A DNA stretch of 47,215 nucleotides, taken from positions 1 through 47,215 of the forward strand of contig JAIOJV010000029.1 in the NCBI GenBank assembly GCA_019911805.1, in the 5' to 3' direction. This stretch comes from Gammaproteobacteria bacterium. Its GTDB lineage: Bacteria; Pseudomonadota; Gammaproteobacteria; Thiohalobacterales; Thiohalobacteraceae. A model generated the notes under the pieces. The model had not been told where the DNA came from and did not search any database. It worked only from the letters and a program-made list of their open reading frames with translations. A program made the translations under genes and the position numbers. Of the stretch, positions 34,524-43,189 are shown piece by piece; position 1 is the stretch's first letter, and the number at the start of each line of letters is the position of its first letter.

Positions 34524-34850
34524 TCAGACGCTGAAGGATTCGCCGCAGCCGCAGGTGTCCTTGACGTTCGGGTTGCGGAACTCGAAACCTTCGTTGAGGG
34601 CATTGTTGCGTACATAGTCGATCTCCATGTCCTCGAGCTGCTGCAGGCTGCCCGTGTCGACCACGACGGTCACACCATGGCTCTCGAACACGCGGTCATC
34701 GGCCCCGATCTCGTCGGCGTAGTCGACCACGTAGGCGAAGCCGCTGCAACCGCTCTTGCGGGTGCCGAGCCGCAGCCCCAGTCCATGGCCGCGCTTGCCG
34801 AGCATGGTGCGTACGCGCTGCGCCGCCGCTTCTGTCAGTTGGATCCCCAT
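34524..34850 (-). CDS. sufA: A-type iron-sulfur carrier, SufA/IscA-like
   Basis: 108-aa A-type carrier. The three conserved cysteines are present: C35 (KSGCSGFAY) and C100, C102 (DTCGCGESF). [20 protein letters not shown], shown here in part, matches the family. It probably takes clusters from SufBCD to target apoproteins. It lies between the sufT and sufE genes in the operon, 22 nt upstream of sufE. Confidence 0.92.
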   Translation of the reverse strand: MGIQLTEAAAQRVRTMLGKRGHGLGLRLGTRKSGCSGFAYVVDYADEIGADDRVFESHGVTVVVDTGSLQQLEDMEIDYVRNNALNEGFEFRNPNVKDTCGCGESFSV

Positions 34851-34895
34851 CTAAACGTCGTCCTCTCTGTGTTGCTTGTCATTGAGACAATACGG

Positions 34896-35273
34896 TCAGA
34901 ACATCCCCAATTCAAGGCGTGCCTCGTCGCTCATGCGCTCGGGGCCCCAGGCCGGCTCCCAGACCAGCTCCACGTCGACTTTTTCGACGCCCGGTACGCG
35001 TTTCACCGCACGCTCCACCGCGCCCGGCATACTGCCGGCGACCGGACAGGCCGGTGCGGTCAGGGTCATCTCGATGTGGATATCCTTGCTGTTGACGATC
35101 TTGATAACGTAGATCAACCCCAGTTCGAAGATGTTCACCGGGATTTCCGGGTCATAGACCGTGCGCAAGGCGCTGATAATCTGTTCCTGCAGGGTGTCGC
35201 CGGTGATCGCTTCACCCTTGGGGTTGTCCATCTTGCTTTCCAAATCGGCGGTGCGTACTGCGCGTTCAAACAT
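34896..35273 (-). CDS. sufT: SUF-associated DUF59 protein, SufT-like
   Basis: 125-aa MIP18/DUF59 protein. TVYDPEIPVNIFELGLIY and MTLTAPACPVAGSMPGAVE are the hallmark regions; the Cys in APACP is the conserved one. SufT proteins aid Fe-S cluster maturation. ATG 35273 has the SD GGAGGTGA, which lies within the end of sufD, and the two genes overlap by 8 nt. Confidence 0.9.
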   Translation of the reverse strand: MFERAVRTADLESKMDNPKGEAITGDTLQEQIISALRTVYDPEIPVNIFELGLIYVIKIVNSKDIHIEMTLTAPACPVAGSMPGAVERAVKRVPGVEKVDVELVWEPAWGPERMSDEARLELGMF

Positions 35274-36624
35274 GGGTTTCACCTCCGGTTGCGTGCTTCT
35301 TCGCCTCGTTCGACAGGAGCTGCTGCATACGCCGCTCCACCCGCGTGCGGAAACCTTCCACGGAGCAGCCTGCCAGGACCTCGGTCGCAAATCCCAGGCA
35401 CAGCATGCGGCGTGCATCCTCGGCGCCGATGCCGCGTGAGCGCAGATAGAACACCTGCGCCGGTTCCAGCTGGCCGATGGTGGTGCCGTGGCTGCACTTC
35501 ACGTCATCGGCGTAGATCTCCAGCTGGGGTTTGGTGTCGACCTCGGCGTCGCGCGACAGCAGCAGGTTGTCGTTGGCCAGATGCGCGTCGGTCTTCTGCG
35601 CGTCCACCGCGACGCGGATAAGGCCGTCGAACACGGCGCGGCCACGGCCCAGCAGAATGCCCTTGAAGCGCTCACGGCTGCTGCAGTGCGGTACCGCATG
35701 TTCGATTTCCAGGTGAAAATCGGTGAGCTGACCGTCGCCGGCCACGTACAGACCGTCCAGCTCGAAGCGTGCGTGTTCCTGGCGCAGGGTATTGTGATAT
35801 TCGACCCGCGACCACAGCCCGCCGAGGCTGATGCCGATACCCTGATAGAGGCTGTGGCTGCCCTGACGCACGAATACCTGGCCGATGTGCCGCGCTGCGG
35901 GGCTCTCATCCTGCAATCGCTCGTGTTCCAGTTGCGCGTGCTCGCCCAGCAGTACCTCGGTGAGACCGTTGTTGAAGTAGGCGGCGTCGCCCAGGCACGC
36001 GTAGTGTTCGATGACGATCGCCTCGGCGCCGTCCCCGAGGACGATCAGGTTGCGTGGTTGCAGCAGCGGCGGCTGGTCCTGACCGATGGCCAGGTGCAGC
36101 ACCTCGATCGGCCTGGAGAGTTTCACGTCGGCGGGGATCTGCACGAACAGACCATCGTCGATCAGCGCGGTGTTCAGTGCCGCGAAGCTCGATGCCGCCG
36201 GCGACGCGGCCTGGCCGAGGTACTGCGCCAGCCGATCGGGTTCGTCCTCCAGCGCCGCGCGCAGGCTGCCGACCCGCAGGTTGGAGGCCAGCGCGCGTGT
36301 GTCGGAGAGTTCAGGTACCCAGCGGCCGTTGGCGAATACCACCAGGGCGGCGGCATCCTCGACCAGTCGGAACTCCTCGATGTCCAGATCCGTCAGTGCC
36401 TCAAAGGGCGCCTCCGGGATCTCCCACTGCTGTTCGAGCACGCGGTCCAGACTGGTGTAGCGCCAGGCCTCGTCCTTGCGCGTGGGAAAGCCCTGGGCGA
36501 TGAAGTGTTTGGTCGCCAGCGCGCGTTGTGCTGCCAGCCAGTCTGTCCGGCGGGCCGGCAACCGGGGTGCGGCGTTGTCGAGCAGCTCACGGTAGCGTTC
36601 GACGGGTTCGGGAATCGCATTCAT
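35266..36624 (-). CDS. sufD: SufD, SufBCD scaffold subunit
   Basis: 452-aa subunit that pairs with SufB on the SufC ATPase. It has an N-terminal helical domain and a long right-handed beta-helix; the C-terminal part, DVKCSHGTTIGQLEPAQVFY and LRSRGIGAEDARRMLCLGFA, is diagnostic of SufD. The conserved His of CSHG is present. It overlaps sufC by 4 nt (ATGA) and sufT by 8 nt. Confidence 0.95.
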   Translation of the reverse strand: MNAIPEPVERYRELLDNAAPRLPARRTDWLAAQRALATKHFIAQGFPTRKDEAWRYTSLDRVLEQQWEIPEAPFEALTDLDIEEFRLVEDAAALVVFANGRWVPELSDTRALASNLRVGSLRAALEDEPDRLAQYLGQAASPAASSFAALNTALIDDGLFVQIPADVKLSRPIEVLHLAIGQDQPPLLQPRNLIVLGDGAEAIVIEHYACLGDAAYFNNGLTEVLLGEHAQLEHERLQDESPAARHIGQVFVRQGSHSLYQGIGISLGGLWSRVEYHNTLRQEHARFELDGLYVAGDGQLTDFHLEIEHAVPHCSSRERFKGILLGRGRAVFDGLIRVAVDAQKTDAHLANDNLLLSRDAEVDTKPQLEIYADDVKCSHGTTIGQLEPAQVFYLRSRGIGAEDARRMLCLGFATEVLAGCSVEGFRTRVERRMQQLLSNEAKKHATGGETHV

Positions 36625-37373
36625 GCAGCGGCCCCCTCGGTGATCCAGCCGTACCCCTTGCTCTCCAGTTCCAGGGCCAGCGTCTTGTCTCCGGAGCGCA
36701 CGACGCGCCCGCCGGCCAGTACATGCACATGATCCGGCTCGATGTAGTCGAGCAGGCGCTGGTAATGGGTGACCAGGATCAGGGCACGGTCGGGCGAACG
36801 CAGTGCGTTCACGCCGTCCGCGACGATGCGCAGGGCGTCGATGTCCAGACCGGAGTCGGTCTCGTCGAGGATGGCAAGCTTGGGCTCCAGCAGCGCCAGC
36901 TGCAGGATCTCGTTGCGCTTCTTCTCGCCACCGGAGAAGCCGACGTTGACCGGTCGTTTCAGCAGGTCGGGATCGAGTTTCACCAGCGCGGCCTTCTCGC
37001 GCACCAGCTTCATGAACTGGGCGGCGTCCAGCTTGGGTTCACCGCGGGCGCTGCGCACGGCGTTGAGTGATTCGCGCAGGAATACCATGTTGGCGACGCC
37101 CGGCAATTCCACCGGGTACTGCAGGGCGAGAAACACACCCTTGCGCGCCCGTTCTTCCACCTCGAACGCCAGCAGATCTTCGCCCTCGAAAAGCACTTCG
37201 CCGCCGGTGACGTGATAACCCTCGCGGCCCGCCAGCACATGCGCCAGACTGCTCTTGCCCGAGCCGTTCGGACCCATGATGGCGTGCACCTCGCCAGGCC
37301 GTACGGTGAGATTCAGACCCCTGAGGATCGGCTCGTCGTCAATCGTCACCTGCAGATCCGTCACTTTCAACAT
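36621..37373 (-). CDS. sufC: SufC ATPase
   Basis: 250-aa ABC-type ATPase of the SufBCD scaffold. The Walker A is GPNGSGKS (34-41), the signature is GFSGGEKKRNE and the Walker B is LAILDETDSGLDIDAL, all complete. GREGYHVTGGEVLFEGEDLL is SufC-like. The sufB gene ends 147 nt upstream; that gap contains a hairpin. It overlaps sufD by 4 nt. Confidence 0.96.
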   Translation of the reverse strand: MLKVTDLQVTIDDEPILRGLNLTVRPGEVHAIMGPNGSGKSSLAHVLAGREGYHVTGGEVLFEGEDLLAFEVEERARKGVFLALQYPVELPGVANMVFLRESLNAVRSARGEPKLDAAQFMKLVREKAALVKLDPDLLKRPVNVGFSGGEKKRNEILQLALLEPKLAILDETDSGLDIDALRIVADGVNALRSPDRALILVTHYQRLLDYIEPDHVHVLAGGRVVRSGDKTLALELESKGYGWITEGAAA

Positions 37374-37467
37374 GTCGTTGCCTCCGTTTTGTTCAGGCGG
37401 GGGATTTCCCCGGCCAGCCCTCGTCCGCCAGGAGAGGGGTAAATGTTCAGTCAGTCCTGGTCCCGAT

Positions 37468-37498
37468 GAGGACTCATGCCACCACGACCTGAGTCCTC
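37468..37498. other. hairpin between sufB and sufC
   Basis: GAGGACTCA (37468-37476) pairs with TGAGTCCTC (37490-37498), and the stem extends by three more positions with one mismatch. It has no T tract on either strand. It may be an mRNA processing or stability element that sets sufB against sufCD levels. Confidence 0.5.
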
Positions 37499-37520
37499 GT
37501 CATTGCCCGCGTCGATAGCG

Positions 37521-38966
37521 TCAGCCCACCGCACCTTCAAGGCTCACGCTCAGAAGTTTGGTCGCCTCGGCGGCGAACTCCATGGGCAGTTCCTTGAATA
37601 CCTCCTTGCAGAAGCCGTTGACGATCATGGATACGGCATCTTCCTCCGACAGTCCACGGCTGCGGCAGTAAAACAGCTGGTCATCGCCGATCTTCGAGGT
37701 GGTCGCCTCGTGCTCGACCTTCGCCGTCGGGTTGCGCACCTCGATGTAGGGAAAGGTGTGGGCCGCGCAGCGGTCACCCAGCAATAGCGAATCGCACTGG
37801 GTGTGGTTGCGGGCGCCCTCGGCCTTCTGGCTCATGCGCACCAGGCCGCGGTAGGCGTTGCTGCTGCGGCCGGCGGAGATGCCCTTGGAGACGATGGTCG
37901 AGCTGGTGTTGCGACCGATGTGGATCATCTTGGTACCGGTGTCCGCCTGCTGCCGACCCTTGGTCACGGCGACCGAATAGAATTCCCCCACGGAATCGTC
38001 ACCGCGCAGGATACAGCTCGGGTATTTCCAGGTGATGGCCGAGCCGGTCTCGACCTGTGTCCAGGAGATGTGCGAGCGTGCACCGCGGCAGTCGCCGCGC
38101 TTGGTGACGAAGTTGTAGATCCCGCCACGGCCTTCCTCATCGCCCGGATACCAGTTCTGTACCGTGGAGTACTTGATGCGCGCGTCGTCCAGCGCGATCA
38201 ACTCGACGACGGCGGCGTGCAGCTGGTTCTCGTCGCGCGTGGGCGCGGTGCAACCCTCGAGGTAGCTGACATGGCTGGACTCATCGGCGATGATGAGGGT
38301 GCGCTCGAACTGGCCGGTATTCGCGGCATTGATGCGGAAATAGGTCGACAGCTCCATCGGGCAACGCACACCCTTGGGGATATAGACGAAGGTACCGTCG
38401 GTGAACACCGCGGAGTTGAGCGAGGCGAAATAGTTGTCGCGGTACGACACCACGGTACCGAGGTACTGGCGCACCAGCTCCGGATACTCGCGTACCGCCT
38501 CGGAGATGGGGCAGAAGATCACCCCGGCCTCGGCCAGCTTTTCCTTGAAGGTGGTCGCTACCGACACACTGTCGAACACGGCGTCCACCGCCACGCCGGC
38601 CAGGGCCTTCTGCTCGTCCAGCGGAATACCGAGTTTCGCGTAGGTCTCCAGCAGTATCGGGTCGACCTCGTCGAGACTTTCCAGTTTGGGTTTCACCTTG
38701 GGCGCCGAATAATACGAGATCGCCTGATAATCGATCGGCGTGTGCTGTACCGAGGCCCAGTTGGGCTCAACCTGTTGCAGCCAGTGGCGAAAGGCGGTCA
38801 GCCGCCATTCCAGCAGCCATTCCGGCTCCTGCTTCTTGGCGGACAGGGCGCGGATGACGTCCTCGTCCAGTCCGGGCGGGAAGGTGTCCGTCGCGATGTC
38901 GGTGATGAAACCCTGCGCATAGTCGCGCTGGATCAGATCCGTCACGCTGTGGCTGTTGGCACTCAT
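37521..38966 (-). CDS. sufB: SufB, SufBCD scaffold subunit
   Basis: 481-aa scaffold protein on which Fe-S clusters are built. Hallmarks are [20 protein letters not shown] (given in part), [20 protein letters not shown], the SYLEGCTAP segment and the C-terminal [21 protein letters not shown]. Conserved cysteines occur in EGCTAP and LFYCRSRG. It is the first gene of the operon, with about 555 nt of non-coding DNA upstream. No IscR or SufR gene is adjacent. Confidence 0.97.
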   Translation of the reverse strand: MSANSHSVTDLIQRDYAQGFITDIATDTFPPGLDEDVIRALSAKKQEPEWLLEWRLTAFRHWLQQVEPNWASVQHTPIDYQAISYYSAPKVKPKLESLDEVDPILLETYAKLGIPLDEQKALAGVAVDAVFDSVSVATTFKEKLAEAGVIFCPISEAVREYPELVRQYLGTVVSYRDNYFASLNSAVFTDGTFVYIPKGVRCPMELSTYFRINAANTGQFERTLIIADESSHVSYLEGCTAPTRDENQLHAAVVELIALDDARIKYSTVQNWYPGDEEGRGGIYNFVTKRGDCRGARSHISWTQVETGSAITWKYPSCILRGDDSVGEFYSVAVTKGRQQADTGTKMIHIGRNTSSTIVSKGISAGRSSNAYRGLVRMSQKAEGARNHTQCDSLLLGDRCAAHTFPYIEVRNPTAKVEHEATTSKIGDDQLFYCRSRGLSEEDAVSMIVNGFCKEVFKELPMEFAAEATKLLSVSLEGAVG

Positions 38967-39098
38967 AAGTCACTCCCGGTCGAGGTTGATGCGCTGGCCG
39001 TCACAATGCCAGCATCCAAGGGGTATATGGGGTATATATTGTTGGCCGCTATCAGAGTGTTGATGGTGTGCGCCCGCCCCGCTGGTTGAACTGGGGAT

Positions 39099-39128
39099 GG
39101 TTATCCCAGGCAACCACGGGGGATAACC
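39099..39128. promoter_or_regulatory. inverted repeat upstream of sufB
   Basis: GGTTATCCC (39099-39107) and GGGATAACC (39120-39128) form a perfect 9-bp dyad about 135-160 nt before sufB. The symmetry suits a dimeric regulator; the regulator is unknown. Confidence 0.4.
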
Positions 39129-39153
39129 CCTCGCTAAAAACTGAGTAATCTTG

Positions 39154-39179
39154 TCAGGTATGTGTTTTAAGATACCTGA
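39154..39179. promoter_or_regulatory. second inverted repeat upstream of sufB
   Basis: TCAGGTAT (39154-39161) and ATACCTGA (39172-39179) form a perfect 8-bp dyad with a 10-nt spacer. It could be an operator or part of a hairpin for either divergent gene. Confidence 0.4.
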
Positions 39180-39521
39180 GCGTATTAGTCAACAATTTTT
39201 CCTGTCGGGTTTTTGTGTCTGGGGCGTCGAATCTGCGCATGGAATGACAGATAGACACGGTCATACGCACTCCCCAGATACCTTCATCACCCTGATGATG
39301 TTAATGGATGATTGCAGGAATTCTTTGTATTTAGATGTTTTATATTATTTTATTTTGTTACGAATCAATTTCCTGAGCCGGTAACCCAAGCGCATTCGGA
39401 TCGGTATTCGGTCGTTTTGGTATATTCGACCCATTTTAACGCATAACGGTGTCCATAGCCGTATGCCCCTGAGCCGTATGCTCCTGTATCCGCCTGACCG
39501 GCCGAGGACGATCGTCCCTTC

Positions 39522-40896
39522 ATGAAACTGTCTGATCCATTACCACCTGCGGGTCGGGGTACGCTATCGCTGTGGCAACGCCTGACGGTCGCCATGGGCG
39601 TGCTGCTGGCGGTGTTGCTGCTGACCGCCTTCATCGGCTATTCGTTGGTGCACCGCGCCCTTGATGTGCTCGAAGACGGTTATATGGTGATCGAACGGGA
39701 AACGTTGCCAGTGGTGCGGCTCGAGATGCTGTTGCTGCAGGCACATATGCCCGCCAGCGACTACCTCGTCCACGGCGATGCCGGCGAGCGGGAGAAGTTC
39801 GAGCTTACCGCTGCGGTCCTGGAGGCGCATTTCCGCAAGGTGTTCGCCATCCCCTTCGAAACGGCTGCGAAGACGGCTCTGTTAGGTGAGGCCTATGCCC
39901 TGTGGCAAGCCGGGGCCGCACTGAGTCGGGAGATCATGGCGATCCCCGCGCCGGTTGGCGATGCCGTCGGGGCCGGGCTCATGATCCGCATGGACGGGCA
40001 CCTGACCCAGGCCGCTGACCACGTGAGTCAGATCAGCCGACTCACCATCGCCGAACTCGACCGGCAGCGGCAGCTTATCCAGCGGTTGCATGTGCAGACC
40101 AGTGTGGTGATCGCCGTCATGTTCGGCCTGATCATGGTGGCGATCGCTGCTGGCACGGTGTTCATCCGCCGCTGGATACTCACGCCGCTACGGGCCTTGC
40201 GCAGCGGGGCGGAGGAGTTCGCCGAGGGGCGGCTCGACCACCGCATTCAGGTGTACGCCGACGATGAGATAGGCAGAGTGGCGACCACCTTCAATCAGAT
40301 GGCCGAAACCGTGATGCACGACCGCGATGTCATGCACAGCCTGGCGATTCAGGATCAGCTGACCGGGTTGCCGAATGTCCGTGAATTCTATCGTCGTCTG
40401 GAACTGGAGCTCGCCCGCGCTGTTGCCGAATGTCCGTGAATTCTATCGTCGTCTGGAACTGGAGCTCGCCCGCGCTGAACGTCACGACCATCCATTGGCG
40501 GTGCTGATGATCGATGCCGATTTCTTCAAGTCCATCAACGACCGCTTCGGCCATCCGGCGGGTGATCTGGTACTGCGCGAGCTGGCCTACCGGCTGCGCG
40601 GCTCACTGCGCCCCAGCGACGTGGCGGCGCGCTATGGTGGTGAAGAGTTCGTCATGATGCTGCCCGAGACCGATACCGCCGGGGCCATGGCCATGTGCGA
40701 ACGCCTGCGCGGGCAGGTGCAGGACACTCCGTTCGAGATCAGTGTCGACAACCACCAGACACTCACGGTGAGCATCGGTGTGGCCGTGTATCCGCGCGAC
40801 GCACAGACGGCCGAGGCGCTGATCGCGGCCGCCGACAAGGCCCTGTACGCGGCCAAGGGTGGCGGTCGCAACCGCTGCGCGCGCTACGTGCCCTGA
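39522..40896 (+). pseudogene. membrane diguanylate cyclase (HAMP-GGDEF), frameshifted by a 55-bp duplication
   Basis: The first frame (39522-40439) encodes a cytoplasmic start, TM1 (about 24-45), a periplasmic helical sensor, TM2 (about 192-213), a HAMP domain and the start of a GGDEF domain (IQDQLTGLPNVREFYRRLEL). It stops after an exact 55-bp tandem copy. The second frame (to 40896) holds the rest: MIDADFFKSINDRFGHPAGD, the I-site RPSD, and the active site RYGGEEF. Removing one copy gives an intact protein of 439 aa with catalytic and inhibitory sites complete. As read, it would yield a 305-aa product without the active site. ATG 39522 is kept; no SD was clear. Confidence 0.85.
40367..40476 (+). 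repeat. exact 55-bp tandem duplication
   Basis: Copy 1 is 40367-40421 and copy 2 is 40422-40476; they are identical. The unit begins GTTGCCGAATGTCCGTG and ends CGCCCGCGCT. As 55 is not a multiple of three, the duplication shifts the GGDEF frame. It may be recent, reversible or an assembly error. Confidence 0.95.
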
Positions 40897-40948
40897 CCGC
40901 ACCCCGGAAAAGCATGCTGCGGGCGGTGTGTCCGCCTGCGGGGGGCGC

Positions 40949-42469
40949 TCACCCACGCAGGTGCCGGGTCTGGCGCGCGGGTACGTGTCCATCTGCAGGT
41001 GACAACGTCGCCGGTGTCGTGCGCAGCCGTTCCTGCAGAAATGCCGGACAACCCTTGGCGCCCTGTGAGGCGCAGTCGCGGGCCAGCGTGTCCAGCACGG
41101 TATCTGCGTCGATTGCAAACGGTCCGATGAGTGCGTCGGCAAGCAGTTCGAACAGGCGCGGCAGGGCGATGCGATGGGTCTGGCCGGTGCGATCGAACAG
41201 CCAGTCGGAAAATGTCAGGAAGCGTGCGAAGGGCGCGTCGTCGAGCAGCAGCGGCAGGGTGGCGGTAAAGCGCCCGGAATTGCCGATCAGATCCCAGTAG
41301 CGGGCAAAGCGCGTCATGCGCTGCATGGCGGCGAACGGAATGCGGTCGGTGGACAACACGGTGTAGGGCGGCTGCGGCATGAAGCGCAGATCGAAGGTCT
41401 CCACATGCCGGCCGATCGGCGCACCGCGCAGGCGTTTGAGGATCCCCACCTGGATCTCATGCGGACCCAGTGCATACAGTCGGTCGAAACCCGCGCCGAA
41501 GCTCGTCAGGTCCTCGCCCGGCAGGCCGACGATCAGATCGGCGTGGATGTGCGCATGCGAGTGCTCGCGCAGCCAGCGCAGATTTTCCGTAGTGCGGTCA
41601 TTGTCCTGGCGGCGACTGATGAGCGCCTGTACCTCCAGGTTGAAGCTCTGTACGCCGATCTCCAGCTGCAGTGAACCGGGTGGGAACAGCGGCAGTAACT
41701 CCTTCAACCCATCCGGCAGCCGGTCGGGAACGACCTCGAAGTGCAGGAACAGATCATCACTCAGCCGGTCGAGAAAGAACTGCAGGATGCGCCGGCCGCT
41801 GCTGACATTGAGGTTGAAGGTGCGGTCGACAAACTTGAAATGCCGTGCCCCGCGCCGGTGCAGCCGGTCCATTGCCGCGAGAAATGCATCCAGATCGAAC
41901 GGCCAGGCGGTCTTGTCCAGCGCCGACAGGCAGAACTCACACTTGAACGGGCAGCCGCGTGAGGCCTCGACGTAGATCAACCGGTGGGCGATGTCGGCGT
42001 CGCTGTAGTGGGCGTAGGGCAGGGTGATGTCCGCCAGTGCCGGTGGTGCCGGTGTGATGAGTTTCTCTATCGGCCGTTCGCCGCTGAGCAGTCGTTCGCA
42101 CAGCGTGCGGAAGGCGAGATCCCCCTGGCCGGCGACGACATGGTCGGCGAGTTCGACGATCGCTTGTCCCGCCTGTTCGTGGCTCACCTCCGGCCCGCCC
42201 AGCACGATCACCAGTTCGGGGGCGACGCGCTTGAGCAGCGCGACCAGCTCGGCCATCTCGCGTGCGTTCCAGATGTACACCCCCAGTCCGAGGATGCGCG
42301 GTGCCTGCGCGAGCAGCCTCTCGGCGATATCCGCCGGCCGCTGTTCGATGACGAATTCCATGATCGTCGCCTGCGCCTGCAGCACACCGAGATTGGCGTA
42401 CAGGTAGCGCAGCCCCAGCGAGGCATGGATGAACTTGGCATTGAGCGTGGCGAGGACGATGTCAGGCAT
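40949..42469 (-). CDS. B12-binding-domain radical SAM protein (DUF4080-type)
   Basis: 506-aa protein. The N-terminal part (1-125) has a B12-binding Rossmann-like fold (ILGLGVYIWN, VIVLGGPEVS), but the DxHxxG cobalamin motif is not seen. The radical SAM cluster motif is CPFKCEFC, with C173, C177 and C180. The C-terminal part ending in LRTTPATLSPADGH matches a DUF4080-like tail. ATG 42469 begins MPDIVLATLNAKFIHASLG, which is the family start; the frame upstream is inside a REP element. Substrate unknown. Confidence 0.88.
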   Translation of the reverse strand: MPDIVLATLNAKFIHASLGLRYLYANLGVLQAQATIMEFVIEQRPADIAERLLAQAPRILGLGVYIWNAREMAELVALLKRVAPELVIVLGGPEVSHEQAGQAIVELADHVVAGQGDLAFRTLCERLLSGERPIEKLITPAPPALADITLPYAHYSDADIAHRLIYVEASRGCPFKCEFCLSALDKTAWPFDLDAFLAAMDRLHRRGARHFKFVDRTFNLNVSSGRRILQFFLDRLSDDLFLHFEVVPDRLPDGLKELLPLFPPGSLQLEIGVQSFNLEVQALISRRQDNDRTTENLRWLREHSHAHIHADLIVGLPGEDLTSFGAGFDRLYALGPHEIQVGILKRLRGAPIGRHVETFDLRFMPQPPYTVLSTDRIPFAAMQRMTRFARYWDLIGNSGRFTATLPLLLDDAPFARFLTFSDWLFDRTGQTHRIALPRLFELLADALIGPFAIDADTVLDTLARDCASQGAKGCPAFLQERLRTTPATLSPADGHVPARQTRHLRG

Positions 42470-42516
42470 GGCGCCATTGTACGTGAGCTGTGGCGTGACC
42501 GAACACCACGGCCGCC

Positions 42517-42592
42517 GTAGGGTGCGTCGGCGCAAGCGACGCACCGTGACGCCCGGACCCGGTGCGTCAGGCTGCGCCTCGACGCACCCTAC
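42517..42592. repeat. REP-like palindromic element, copy 2
   Basis: Near-identical to 979-1053 in both outer arms (GTAGGGTGCGTCGG at the left, CGACGCACCCTAC at the right). Its right end contains the stop codon (TAG, complement of 42589-42591) of the PEGA-domain gene, so the element supplies that stop. Confidence 0.85.
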
Positions 42593-43188
42593 GGGGTTTC
42601 CAGCAGCTGGCGGCGGATACGCCGTTCCTCGGCAGGGGTGACCAGGCCCTCGTCCAGCAACTCCTGCAGGACCTGCAGCTGGCGCAGGCGGCGCTGGGAG
42701 ATGGATTCACTGGCGACAGGGGCACTCCGCTGGTCAGGCGCGACCGGAACACGTGGCGTGAGCGTCGGCGGTTCCGTGAGCGGTGGCGGGCGTTCGGGTT
42801 GAATCGCCGGCACGGCGCGTGCCGGCGGGACGGGTGCGGCGGGTTGGGTGCCGCAATCGAGCGTGACCTGCAGGCCGCGCTCGAGGTCGCCCCGGGTGAC
42901 GCGGTGGACCAGGGTCTCGCAGCCGGCGCGGCGCAGGGTGACGGTACCGTACAGGTGGGCCCGATCCTTGGGGTAGTCGTTGGGGTAGAGGGCACGCTCA
43001 TCGATGGTGAGCGGGGTGTGGCCGACGCTGCCGCCGATCAGCAGCACTTCGGCGCCCGGCGGATCGGATTCGATGCGCAGCTTGTGCAAGGTGAGCTCGG
43101 CCGCCACGCCGGGCAGGGTGAGCAGCGCGCCGAGCAGCCCGGCGGCACAAGCCTGCAGGTGGGTCGCGATGGTGGCGGGACGCGCCAT
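42589..43188 (-). CDS. exported PEGA-domain and SHOCT-like protein
   Basis: 199-aa protein with a signal peptide (AAGLLGALLTLPGVAA). Residues 33-75 are PEGA-like (LRIESDPPGAEVLLIGG, GHTPLTI). A Pro-rich linker (115-155) leads to a SHOCT-like ending (LQVLQELLDEGLVTPAEERR). It starts 1 nt after the Cyc2-like gene stop, so the two are co-translated; it may sit in the periplasm next to the barrel or in the cell wall. Function unknown. Confidence 0.72.
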   Translation of the reverse strand: MARPATIATHLQACAAGLLGALLTLPGVAAELTLHKLRIESDPPGAEVLLIGGSVGHTPLTIDERALYPNDYPKDRAHLYGTVTLRRAGCETLVHRVTRGDLERGLQVTLDCGTQPAAPVPPARAVPAIQPERPPPLTEPPTLTPRVPVAPDQRSAPVASESISQRRLRQLQVLQELLDEGLVTPAEERRIRRQLLETP

Positions 43189-43189
43189 G

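Larger units (their letters stand above)
38967..39521. other. 555-bp AT-richer divergent control region
   Basis: This gap separates sufB (-) from the diguanylate cyclase gene (+). It contains two inverted repeats (listed separately) and a stretch near 39310-39370 that is much richer in A+T than the surroundings. It likely holds the suf promoter. No IscR-type site could be identified with confidence, and no gene is supported. Confidence 0.6.

Noticed and set aside
39154-39179. Intrinsic terminator
   Set aside because: The stem is short and AT-rich, with no T tract directly after it; an operator-type dyad is at least as likely.
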